Assembly: GCF_017352375.1 (NCBI RefSeq) | Contig: NZ_JAFEVR010000006.1 | Location: 124,001-188,000, forward strand | Length of the DNA: 64,000 bases | Reading direction: 5' to 3' | Origin: Mycolicibacterium sp. S2-37 | GTDB lineage: Bacteria; Actinomycetota; Actinomycetes; Mycobacteriales; Mycobacteriaceae | Part shown: positions 57,224 to 64,000 of the stretch, in pieces | Layout of the letters: every line of letters begins with the position of its first letter | Numbering within the stretch: the stretch's first letter is position 1 | Notes under the pieces: model-generated | The model's database searches: none | What the model was told of the DNA's origin: nothing | What the model saw: only the letters and a program-made list of their open reading frames with translations | Translations under genes and position numbers: made by a program

Positions 57224-57655
57224 ATGCGGATTGCGGACGTACTGCGCAGCAAGGGTTCGACGGTGGCCACGGTCACCGAGACCACGACGGTGACCGGTCT
57301 GCTGGCCGAGCTCGCCACCCACAACATCGGCGCGATGGTGGTCGTCGGCGCCGACGGCGGTGTGGTCGGCATGGTGTCCGAGCGGGATGTCGTGCGCCGG
57401 CTGCACGAATGCGGCGCTGACCTGCTGCGCCGGCCGGTGTCGGAGATCATGACGGGTCTGCTGGTGACCTGCACACCCGACGATCCCGTGGACGACCTTT
57501 CGGCGGTGATGACCAACAACCGGGTGCGTCACGTCCCGGTCGTGGCGGACGGCAGGCTGGCCGGCATCGTCAGCATCGGCGACGTCGTCAAGGTCCGGAT
57601 GGAACTCCTGCAGGCCGAACAGGAACATCTGCAGGCGTACATCACCCGCGGCTAG
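57224..57655 (+). CDS. CBS-domain protein
   Basis: 143 aa with two CBS repeats: M-R-I-A-D-V-L-R-S-K-G...V-V-G-M-V-S-E-R-D-V and S-E-I-M-T...L-A-G-I-V-S-I-G-D-V. Such pairs bind AMP, ATP or similar ligands and sense energy state. GGGAGGG gives a strong start. A consensus CRP site suggests cAMP control. Matches Rv2406c. Confidence 0.9.
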   Translation: MRIADVLRSKGSTVATVTETTTVTGLLAELATHNIGAMVVVGADGGVVGMVSERDVVRRLHECGADLLRRPVSEIMTGLLVTCTPDDPVDDLSAVMTNNRVRHVPVVADGRLAGIVSIGDVVKVRMELLQAEQEHLQAYITRG

Positions 57656-57698
57656 TCAGCCGTCGCCGTGGGCTGACCAGGTGTGCAAAGGTGGGCGG

Positions 57699-58319
57699 GT
57701 GGCTGCCGTCGACGTCCGCCCCGCATCCCGGTCAGACATCCGTGCACTGTCCCGGGTACTCGCCCGCGCCTTCCAGGACGATCCGGTGATGGCGTGGATG
57801 GTGCCCGATGCCCGACGTCGGGCCCGCGGACTGCCGCGGATGTTCGCGACCATGACCCGCCGCCACTTCCTGGCCGGCGGCGGCAGCGAGGTCGCCTCGC
57901 GCGACGGCGGCATCGGCGCCGCCGCCCTGTGGGATCCGCCCGGCCGCTGGAAGCAGACGCGGCGCGAGGAATTGCTGATGCTGCCGGGCTTCCTGTGGGC
58001 CATGGGTGCACGTTCAGCCCGCGGACAGCAGCTCACCGCCCTGATGAAGGAACACCACCCGGAGGAGCCGCACTGGTATCTCGCCGTGATCGGCAGCGAT
58101 CCGGCGGTGCGGGGTGGTGGCTTCGGCCACGCCCTGATGCAATCGCGCCTCGACCGGGTGGATGCCGAACACGCGCCGGCCTATCTGGAGTCGAGCAATC
58201 CCGACAACGTGCCGTACTACCTGCGGTTCGGATTCGAGATCACCGGGGAGATCGAGCTGCCGGACTCCGATGGCGTGGCCGGCCCGTCGATGACGGCGAT
58301 GTGGCGGGCGCCGCGTTAG
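57699..58319 (+). CDS. GNAT-family N-acetyltransferase
   Basis: 206 aa from a GTG at 57699 (V-A-A-V-D-V-R-P). A GTG six codons earlier is also possible. It has the acetyl-CoA loop G-S-D-P-A-V-R-G-G-G-F-G-H-A near residue 140 and the final N-V-P-Y-Y-L-R-F-G-F. Acceptor unknown. Its stop abuts the stop of the convergent PemK-like gene. Confidence 0.85.
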   Translation: MAAVDVRPASRSDIRALSRVLARAFQDDPVMAWMVPDARRRARGLPRMFATMTRRHFLAGGGSEVASRDGGIGAAALWDPPGRWKQTRREELLMLPGFLWAMGARSARGQQLTALMKEHHPEEPHWYLAVIGSDPAVRGGGFGHALMQSRLDRVDAEHAPAYLESSNPDNVPYYLRFGFEITGEIELPDSDGVAGPSMTAMWRAPR

Positions 58320-58970
58320 TCAGCGCCAGGAGTAGTCGGCGCGCAGTCGCGTCGCGACCACCTCGAAGCGCTCACGCTCGAGGATCGCGCCCTCGCGGCG
58401 AATTCCCTCCTCGGGCACATCGAGCACCCGGTCCAGGCGCACCCAGCTGGGCCGCCCGTCACCGTCCCAGGCGCCGCTGCCGATCGCGACCCAGTTCGGA
58501 TCGTCGTGGTGATGGTCCTGACTGGAGAGCATGAGGCCGAGCAGGGTCCGCCGGTCGCGTCCGACGACGAGCACCGGGCGGTCCTTGCCGCGTGTGGGGT
58601 CGTCCTCGTAGACGACCCAGGTCCACACGATCTCGCCGGGGTCGGCGCGTCCGTCCAGATCGGGGGCGTAGACGAGTTTGCGGGCCCGGTGCGCGGTGGG
58701 GACGCCGGCGTTGGTGACCGGACGGCCCGCCGCGATCGCGGGCGCGGACGGACCCGCACTGGCCGCCGCGGCGTTCGCCAGAGCTGACAGCCCAGCGCCG
58801 AGGCCGAGTTTGAGCCCCTGCTGGATGCCCTGCTGAACCGTGCGGGGCCTGTTCTCCGACTGCTGCAGCTGGCGGATGATCTTCGGCGCCTCGTTGAACA
58901 CCACGTTGTTCGCGACGTTCCTCGCGACATGACCTGCGACCTGCTGGAACCTCTTCCACTGCGGAGGCAT
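58320..58970 (-). CDS. PemK/MazF-like protein with N-terminal extension
   Basis: 216 aa. The first ~95 residues are helical and basic (Q-Q-V-A-G-H-V-A-R-N-V-A), with an Ala/Gly-rich stretch at 55-80. The rest resembles the MazF barrel: G-E-I-V-W-T-W-V, K-D-R-P-V-L-V-V-G-R-D, L-M-L-S-S-Q and V-R-L-D-R-V-L-D-V-P. MazF toxins cut RNA and have a small antitoxin gene just upstream. None is here: the next gene is divergent lepA. A role outside toxin-antitoxin pairs, or self-inhibition by the extension, is possible. Confidence 0.75.
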   Translation of the reverse strand: MPPQWKRFQQVAGHVARNVANNVVFNEAPKIIRQLQQSENRPRTVQQGIQQGLKLGLGAGLSALANAAAASAGPSAPAIAAGRPVTNAGVPTAHRARKLVYAPDLDGRADPGEIVWTWVVYEDDPTRGKDRPVLVVGRDRRTLLGLMLSSQDHHHDDPNWVAIGSGAWDGDGRPSWVRLDRVLDVPEEGIRREGAILERERFEVVATRLRADYSWR

Positions 58971-59027
58971 GCTTCGAGCATAGGTGAACCGCGCGGGCGC
59001 GATTGTGCCGCGACGGCCCCGGGTCGA

Positions 59028-59033
59028 TACCCT
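59028..59033 (+). promoter_or_regulatory. -10 box of lepA
   Basis: TACCCT lies 17 bases before the GTG at 59051, with a weak TTGTGC 19 bp upstream. A transcript from here begins near 59040, so a TTG start at 59003 cannot be used from this promoter. Confidence 0.55.
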
Positions 59034-59050
59034 TTGGACGGGTACACCGC

Positions 59051-60925
59051 GTGCCCGGCCGGCACTTCTACCAGGAGATTCCCATCAGCAGTTTCGCCGA
59101 CAAGACCTTCACTGCGCCGGCGCAGATACGGAACTTCTGCATCATCGCGCACATCGACCACGGCAAGTCCACCCTGGCCGACCGCATGCTGGGCATCACC
59201 GGTGTCGTCGCCGACCGCGACATGCGGGCGCAGTACCTCGACCGGATGGACATCGAGCGTGAGCGCGGCATCACCATCAAGGCGCAGAACGTGCGGCTGC
59301 CGTGGACGGTGGGCGACGAGCAGTTCGTGCTGCACCTCATCGACACCCCCGGCCACGTCGACTTCACCTACGAGGTGTCCCGTGCGCTCGAGGCCTGCGA
59401 GGGTGCGGTGCTGCTGGTCGACGCCGCGCAGGGCATCGAGGCACAGACGCTGGCCAACCTGTATCTGGCGCTCGACCGCGATCTGACGATCATCCCGGTG
59501 CTCAACAAGATCGACCTGCCCGCCGCCGACCCGGACCGCTACGCCGGTGAGATCGCGCACATCATCGGCTGTGAACCGTCCGATGTGCTGCGGGTCTCGG
59601 GAAAGACCGGCGAGGGCGTACGCGAACTGCTCGACGAGGTGGTCCGGCTGATACCTGCGCCGGTCGGTGACGCGGACGCCCCTGCGCGGGCGATGATCTT
59701 CGACTCGGTCTACGACATCTACCGCGGCGTGGTCACCTATGTCCGCGTCGTCGACGGCAAGCTCAACCCGCGCGAGAAGATCAAGATGATGTCCACCGGT
59801 GCGACCCACGAGCTGCTCGAGGTCGGCATCGTGTCGCCCGAGCCGAAGGCCTCCGACGGCCTCGGTGTGGGCGAGGTCGGGTATCTGATCACCGGGGTGA
59901 AGGACGTCCGTCAGTCCAAGGTCGGTGACACCGTCACGACGGCCCGTCACGGCGCCGACGAGGCGTTGACCGGTTACCGCGAACCGCGGCCGATGGTCTA
60001 CTCGGGCCTCTACCCGGTCGACGGGTCCGACTACCCGGTGCTGCGGGAGGCGCTGGACAAGCTGCAGCTCAACGACGCCGCGCTGACCTACGAACCGGAG
60101 ACCTCCGTTGCGTTGGGCTTCGGCTTCCGCTGCGGATTCCTCGGACTGCTGCACATGGAGATCACCCGGGAACGGCTCGAGCGCGAGTTCAATCTCGACC
60201 TCATCTCCACCGCGCCGAATGTGGTCTACCGGGTGGTCAAGGAGGACAACAGCGAACTCGTCGTGACGAATCCGTCGATCTGGCCCGAGGGGAAGGTGCG
60301 TGCGGTCTACGAGCCGGTGGTGAAGACGACGGTCATCGCGCCCAGCGAGTTCATCGGCACCATCATGGAGCTCTGCCAGTCGCGCCGCGGTGAGCTGGGT
60401 GGGATGGACTACCTGTCACCGGAGCGGGTCGAGCTGCGCTACACGATGCCGCTGGGCGAGATCATCTTCGACTTCTTCGATTCGCTGAAATCGCGCACCC
60501 GCGGGTACGCCAGCCTCGACTACGAGGAGGCCGGCGAGCAGGAGGCCGATCTGGTGAAGGTGGACATCCTGCTGCAGGGCGAGGCGGTCGACGCGTTCAG
60601 CGCGATCGTCCACAAGGACGGGGCCGCCGCGTACGGCAACAAGATGACCACCAAACTCAAGGAGCTCATTCCGCGTCAGCAGTTCGAGGTGCCGGTGCAG
60701 GCGGCCATCGGGGCGCGAATCATCGCCCGCGAGAACATCCGGGCCATCCGCAAGGACGTGCTCTCCAAGTGTTACGGCGGTGACATCACGCGTAAGCGCA
60801 AACTGCTGGAGAAGCAGAAGGAGGGCAAGAAGCGGATGAAGACCATCGGGCGGGTCGAGGTGCCGCAGGAGGCCTTCGTCGCGGCCCTGTCGTCGGACGC
60901 CGTCGCGGACAAAGCCAAGAAGTAG
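59051..60925 (+). CDS. lepA: Elongation factor 4 (LepA) GTPase
   Basis: 624 aa from the GTG at 59051 ([15 protein letters not shown]). The long form from a TTG at 59003 would begin upstream of the likely transcript start. G motifs are A-H-I-D-H-G-K-S-T (G1), D-T-P-G-H (G3) and N-K-I-D (G4). The C-terminus has [16 protein letters not shown]. It acts on stalled ribosomes. Position matches Rv2404c. AGGAG at 59082 lies inside the coding region, so a still shorter start is not excluded. Confidence 0.93.
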   Translation: MPGRHFYQEIPISSFADKTFTAPAQIRNFCIIAHIDHGKSTLADRMLGITGVVADRDMRAQYLDRMDIERERGITIKAQNVRLPWTVGDEQFVLHLIDTPGHVDFTYEVSRALEACEGAVLLVDAAQGIEAQTLANLYLALDRDLTIIPVLNKIDLPAADPDRYAGEIAHIIGCEPSDVLRVSGKTGEGVRELLDEVVRLIPAPVGDADAPARAMIFDSVYDIYRGVVTYVRVVDGKLNPREKIKMMSTGATHELLEVGIVSPEPKASDGLGVGEVGYLITGVKDVRQSKVGDTVTTARHGADEALTGYREPRPMVYSGLYPVDGSDYPVLREALDKLQLNDAALTYEPETSVALGFGFRCGFLGLLHMEITRERLEREFNLDLISTAPNVVYRVVKEDNSELVVTNPSIWPEGKVRAVYEPVVKTTVIAPSEFIGTIMELCQSRRGELGGMDYLSPERVELRYTMPLGEIIFDFFDSLKSRTRGYASLDYEEAGEQEADLVKVDILLQGEAVDAFSAIVHKDGAAAYGNKMTTKLKELIPRQQFEVPVQAAIGARIIARENIRAIRKDVLSKCYGGDITRKRKLLEKQKEGKKRMKTIGRVEVPQEAFVAALSSDAVADKAKK

Positions 60926-60929
60926 GTCG

Positions 60930-61646
60930 ATGTCCCGCCGGGCCGGTGTCGCCGTCGCGCTGTGCTGTGCGGCGCTGACACTGGCCGGATGCGCCCGGAC
61001 CGTCGAGGGCGCCGCCCGCCCCGCGGCGTCGGCGCTGCGCCTACTGCCCACCGAGGCCGACCTGGCCGGCGCGATCGGAAACGGCTTGAGCACCTTCGGA
61101 TTCGCGCCGTTCGCCGGGGGCGCCGACATCCTGCCCGACGGGTTCCGCACCGACGCGGACGCCGCACCGATCGCGTGCGTCGCCATCACCGACACCGCCC
61201 CGCGATTCGCCTACGCCGACGCCCCGGTGCTCGAAGCGGCCCGGCAGAGCTACTTCACCCTCGCCGCGGGCGCGGCGGTGTCGGGTATGGACGCCGTCGT
61301 GGTGCGGATGGCCAGTGTGGACGCCGCCGACCAGCTGTTCGGGCAGTTCGCAACGCAGTGGCGCCAGTGCGACGGGACGACCGTCGACAAACGACTGCGC
61401 GGCGCCAACGACACCCAGATGACCGCGACCATCGACGATGTCACCGACACCGACCGGGTGCTGTCGGCGACGGTGGTCACCGAGCTGCCACCCGCGGTCG
61501 GCCGGTCGCAGTATCAGCGCGCCCTCGGCGTCCGGGGCGACACGATCGCCGAGGTGTCGCTGGCGGTCACGCCCGTGGGCGAGCGGCGCGGCGACAACCG
61601 CGCCAAGGCGGTGCGCGCTGTCGAGGCGATCCTGGAAAAGGTCTGA
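60930..61646 (+). CDS. PknH-sensor-like lipoprotein 1
   Basis: 238 aa, 4 bp after lepA. A lipoprotein signal ends L-A-G-C at residue 21. The mature part has the external PknH-like domain pattern, with paired cysteines (I-A-C-V and W-R-Q-C-D-G) and repeated hydrophobic strands. Matches lppR (Rv2403c) by position. It likely binds a ligand outside the membrane; no enzyme motif. Confidence 0.85.
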   Translation: MSRRAGVAVALCCAALTLAGCARTVEGAARPAASALRLLPTEADLAGAIGNGLSTFGFAPFAGGADILPDGFRTDADAAPIACVAITDTAPRFAYADAPVLEAARQSYFTLAAGAAVSGMDAVVVRMASVDAADQLFGQFATQWRQCDGTTVDKRLRGANDTQMTATIDDVTDTDRVLSATVVTELPPAVGRSQYQRALGVRGDTIAEVSLAVTPVGERRGDNRAKAVRAVEAILEKV

Positions 61647-61647
61647 A

Positions 61648-61674
61648 CACGCGCGCGACGCGCGCCGGCGTGCT
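61648..61674 (+). terminator. Weak GC-rich hairpin between lipoproteins 1 and 2
   Basis: The 38-bp gap contains CACGC / GCGTG arms around a second CGCG-rich stem. It is followed by TAGATA, a possible -10 for lipoprotein 2. It may reduce readthrough from lepA. Confidence 0.35.
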
Positions 61675-61684
61675 AGATAAAGGC

Positions 61685-62422
61685 ATGCCGTCCCTGCGCA
61701 TGGTGTCGACCGCTGTCGTCACGTGCCTGCTGCTGGCCGGTTGCGCGTCGCAGGTGGACGGCCGCGCCGTCGACTCTCCGGCGGCACCGCACGACCCGGC
61801 GCCCTACGTCGCCCGGGCGCTCGACCAGGTGCTGCCGACGACGCAGGAACTCTCCGGCGCGCTGGGCATCGCCCCGACCGGGTTCATGGGCCAGCTGGTG
61901 CAGGGCGGCGCCGACATGCTGCTGCACGGAGTGGACCGGGCGCAGGCCTTTCCGGCCGAGTGTGTCAGCGCCACCTACCGGTTGCAGCAGATGACCTACG
62001 CGGCGAGCCCGGTGCGTTCGGTGGCCACCCGGTCGTGGGCGGGCGGCGGCGTGGACGGACCGTCGCTGACCGGCTTCTTCGGTGTCGTCCAATTCGCCTC
62101 GTCCGCCGACGCGCAGGCCTTCTTCGCCTCGGCCGCCGAGAAGTGGCGGCAGTGCGACGGTCGCACGATGGTGTTGCAGCAGCGAGGTCAGGGCGCCGGC
62201 GAGCAGAGCCGCATCACCGATGTCGTCGTCGATCCCCGAATGGTGTCCGCGGTGGTCGTGCACGAGGCGGGGGAGGACGGCATCACGCTGCAGCGCGCGC
62301 TGGGGGTCGCCGCCGACTGCATCGTCGACATCGAGATCACCGACGTGGCCGACGCCAAGGCCGGCGGCGCCGACGACGCGGTCGACATCGCCGACGTCAT
62401 GCTCGCCAAGGTGGCCCAGTGA
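61685..62422 (+). CDS. PknH-sensor-like lipoprotein 2
   Basis: 245 aa. The lipobox is L-A-G-C at residue 20 and D-G-R-A-V follows as in its neighbours. W-R-Q-C-D-G is shared with lipoprotein 1, as is a second Cys earlier (A-E-C-V-S); a third lies near the C-terminus (D-C-I-V). It is a diverged tandem copy. The stop overlaps the next start by one base. Confidence 0.82.
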   Translation: MPSLRMVSTAVVTCLLLAGCASQVDGRAVDSPAAPHDPAPYVARALDQVLPTTQELSGALGIAPTGFMGQLVQGGADMLLHGVDRAQAFPAECVSATYRLQQMTYAASPVRSVATRSWAGGGVDGPSLTGFFGVVQFASSADAQAFFASAAEKWRQCDGRTMVLQQRGQGAGEQSRITDVVVDPRMVSAVVVHEAGEDGITLQRALGVAADCIVDIEITDVADAKAGGADDAVDIADVMLAKVAQ

Positions 62423-63120
62423 TGCGCACCCTTCTTGTCGGCCTGGCCCTGTCCGTGTCCCTGGTGCTCACGCTGTCCGCCTGCGTCAGCACCGTCGACG
62501 GCCGGGCGGTGCGGGCCGCGGGCACGGCACCGGCGGATGTGCCGCCGTTGACCGAGGCCCAGCTCGACGGGGTGCTGCTGTCCATCGGCGAGCTGAACGG
62601 CATCGTGGGCTCGACGCAGATGACCGTCACCAGTGAGCTCGACGAGATGACCGACCACTCCGCGGATCTGTCCGATCCGAAGTGCGTCGGTGCCATCTAC
62701 GGCGCGGAGGAGCCGGTGTACGCAGGCAGCGGATGGACCGCCGTCCGCGACCAGGTGGCCCGGGAACCGTCGGAGGACAACGACCACTGGGTCGAACAGA
62801 CCGCGGTGCTGTACCCGTCGGCCGACCAGGCGCAGGCGTTCGTGGACTCTTCGCGCACCACGTGGGAGGAGTGTCAGGCAAGTGACATCACCGTCGATGA
62901 CGGTGCCGACAGCTACGTCTGGCAGATGGACCCGGTGCAGTTCGACGGTCAGCTGCTCACCCAGGTCTCCGAACAGCGCGACGCCGACGGCTGGGCATGC
63001 CAGCACGCGCTGACCGCGGTGTCGAACGTGACGGTCGAGACATGGGCGTGCGGATACACCATCAGCGACGAGGCGGCCACCATCGCCACCGAGATGGTGG
63101 CCAACGCGACCGAGCGCTGA
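62422..63120 (+). CDS. PknH-sensor-like lipoprotein 3
   Basis: 232 aa from the ATG at 62422; a GTG one codon earlier is also possible. The lipobox is L-S-A-C at residue 21, then V-S-T-V-D-G-R-A-V. Cysteines in P-K-C-V-G, E-E-C-Q-A, W-A-C-Q-H and W-A-C-G-Y fit two disulfides. It is closer to the PknH external domain type than to lipoprotein 1. Three such genes in a row suggest local duplication with divergence. Confidence 0.82.
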   Translation: MRTLLVGLALSVSLVLTLSACVSTVDGRAVRAAGTAPADVPPLTEAQLDGVLLSIGELNGIVGSTQMTVTSELDEMTDHSADLSDPKCVGAIYGAEEPVYAGSGWTAVRDQVAREPSEDNDHWVEQTAVLYPSADQAQAFVDSSRTTWEECQASDITVDDGADSYVWQMDPVQFDGQLLTQVSEQRDADGWACQHALTAVSNVTVETWACGYTISDEAATIATEMVANATER

Positions 63121-63122
63121 TC

Positions 63123-63354
63123 TCAGCGCAAGATGTTGCGCGACAACACGTCCCGACCCGGACCGCGCAGATCGTCGAGGGCATGCCCGCGGCACCAGTC
63201 GACGTCAGTGGCGATCATGCCGCAGAACCCCGCGGGCAGCCCGCGCGGTGGGATTCGGGTGGTCCCACTGCTGCGGCGACAGACCCGCCACCAGCGTCGC
63301 GAACTCCGCGCGCTCATCACACGCCAGTTGAATCGTCGACGCCGGCCCGGTCAT
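63123..63354 (-). pseudogene. Decayed mycothiol-dependent maleylpyruvate isomerase-family gene
   Basis: From the ATG at 63354 the frame reads L-A-C-D-E-R-A-E-F-A-T-L-V-A-G-L-S-P-Q-Q-W, a typical start of the TIGR03083 family. It then loses the family's C-x-G-W-x-V-R-D-V region and stops at 63205. A second frame ending at 63123 carries A-T-D-V-D-W and L-R-G-P-G-R-D-V-L, the family's C-terminal motifs, with the middle missing. Normal members are about 200 aa or more. So a large internal deletion plus a frameshift left two ends. Confidence 0.6.
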
Positions 63355-63363
63355 CGGCGCAGA

Positions 63364-63630
63364 TCAGTGTGAGCTGGACATCGGCACCGGCCGCGCACCG
63401 CGGATCAGTTCACCCCACACGGTGAACGCCTCGGCGTGATCGGCCGAAGCCGATCCACCGGCGAGTGCCACCAGGCCACCGGCCACACGGCCGATGCCCA
63501 GACCGGTCTCCCTGACGACCGAGACGAGCTCGTCGAAGGCCTGTCGCTCCGAGCAACCCCGCAGGCCCACCAGGATGCCGATCGCGATATCGATGACGCG
63601 GCGTGATGTTGCGTCCGTGCGGTAGTCCAT
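63364..63630 (-). CDS. Small ANTAR-domain protein
   Basis: 88 aa with AAGGGG seven bases before the ATG. Residues 8-60 match the ANTAR three-helix domain: S-R-R-V-I-D-I-A-I-G-I-L-V-G-L-R-G-C and A-F-D-E-L. ANTAR proteins bind two-hairpin RNAs and prevent termination. The usual GAF or receiver domain is missing, so signal input must come from elsewhere or the protein is a remnant. Confidence 0.75.
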   Translation of the reverse strand: MDYRTDATSRRVIDIAIGILVGLRGCSERQAFDELVSVVRETGLGIGRVAGGLVALAGGSASADHAEAFTVWGELIRGARPVPMSSSH

Positions 63631-63727
63631 GCTCGTCCCCTTCTATGGCAACAACATCGTGCGCGTCGATGCCGACGGCGACAAGACTTGGATACACGCT
63701 GATCCTGACAACGCGCTGAACCCCGGC

Positions 63728-64000
63728 TTACATCGGCGCGTTGGCCGGAACGAAGACCCCGGAACCGTCGGCCTCCTCTTCGGCCCGGATCACGTGCACC
63801 ACAGCGTTGATCAACGCGAGATGGGTGAACGCCTGCGGGAAGTTGCCGAGGTGCCTACCCGTGCGCGGCTCGATCTCCTCGGCGTAGAGGTGCAACGAGC
63901 TGGCGAACGACAGCAGACGTTCGCACAGGTGCTTTGCCCGGCTCACCTCGCCGATCTCGACGAGCGCCGACACCAGCCAGAACGAACAGATGGTGAACGT
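63728..64000 (-). CDS. Glycoside hydrolase family 15 protein, C-terminal part
   Basis: The last ~90 codons are visible; the gene continues past the right edge. The text C-S-F-W-L-V-S-A-L, Y-A-E-E-I-E-P-R-T-G-R-H-L-G-N-F-P-Q-A-F-T-H is the C-terminal catalytic region of GH15 glucoamylase/trehalase, including the general-base Glu of Y-A-E-E. The mycobacterial member at this position (Rv2402) is a trehalase candidate. Substrate cannot be settled from this part. Confidence 0.85.
   Translation of the reverse strand, partial: TFTICSFWLVSALVEIGEVSRAKHLCERLLSFASSLHLYAEEIEPRTGRHLGNFPQAFTHLALINAVVHVIRAEEEADGSGVFVPANAPM

Noticed and set aside
59003..59050. Longer lepA starting at a TTG
   Set aside because: A TACCCT -10 box at 59028-59033 lies inside this stretch, so the transcript would start after it.
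63640..63720. Plus-strand frame reading F-Y-G-N-N-I-V-R-V-D-A-D-G-D-K-T-W
   Set aside because: It looks protein-like but has no start or ribosome site, and runs antisense into the GH15 gene. It may be a gene scrap or chance.

Overview
The window is high-GC actinobacterial DNA from a Mycobacterium-type genome, most like a fast-growing Mycolicibacterium. The long collinear series korA-korB-mobA-rpfE, valS-folC-DUF4233-ndk-rne-rplU-rpmA-obg-proB, nadE, rbsK, proA-moxR-VWA, nadD-rsfS-gpgP-octT-degV, comEA-comEC-holA-rpsT, the ATP-grasp/alpha-E/transglutaminase trio, MBL, CBS, lepA and an lppR-like lipoprotein follows the Rv2455c to Rv2402 interval of M. tuberculosis as I remember it. GTG starts, 4-nt ATGA/GTGA overlaps and leaderless starts are common. 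I saw no tRNA, rRNA, insertion sequence or CRISPR array.

1-9.3 kb is accessory. It holds a DesA3-type desaturase (cut by the window edge), a compact redox operon (exported beta-rich protein, five-helix DUF6529-like membrane protein, Tat-exported Rieske lipoprotein), a GT1 glycosyltransferase, fdhD, a YncE-like lipoprotein, and a divergent TetR / Rieske-oxygenase pair sharing a 24-bp palindromic operator, followed by an NAD-binding oxidoreductase. 9.3-15 kb holds korAB, mobA and two Rpf muralytic enzymes in tandem. The first Rpf gene has a structured leader and a TTG start; the second has a CRP-like site.

15-32 kb is conserved housekeeping: VOC protein, FAD monooxygenase, S9 peptidase, enoyl-reductase-like protein, valS, folC, ndk, rne, ribosomal proteins L21 and L27, obg and proB. 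32-37 kb is a five-gene minus-strand block set between proB and nadE. It encodes a cysteine hydrolase, an EmbR-like SARP-FHA regulator, a PknH-like kinase, a sirtuin and an unknown protein, so it joins phospho-signalling with NAD-linked functions. 37-48 kb carries nadE, an enoyl-CoA hydratase/ribokinase pair, proA, a MoxR/VWA pair and the nadD-rsfS-gpgP-octT-degV operon, ending at a 61-nt palindrome between convergent genes.

48-64 kb holds the DNA-uptake-like comEA/comEC genes with holA, divergent rpsT, the amidoligase-type trio, an RNase Z-like MBL protein, a CBS protein with a full-consensus CRP site, a GNAT protein, a MazF/PemK-like protein without an antitoxin, lepA, three tandem lipoproteins, a decayed mycothiol-dependent isomerase-family gene, a small ANTAR protein and the 3' end of a GH15 gene.

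The strongest candidate for an undescribed system is the redox operon at 0.8-2.3 kb: a bc1-type Rieske lipoprotein next to a membrane protein whose histidines could form two bis-His haem sites. The signalling/NAD block at 32-39 kb and several regulatory DNA/RNA elements come next.
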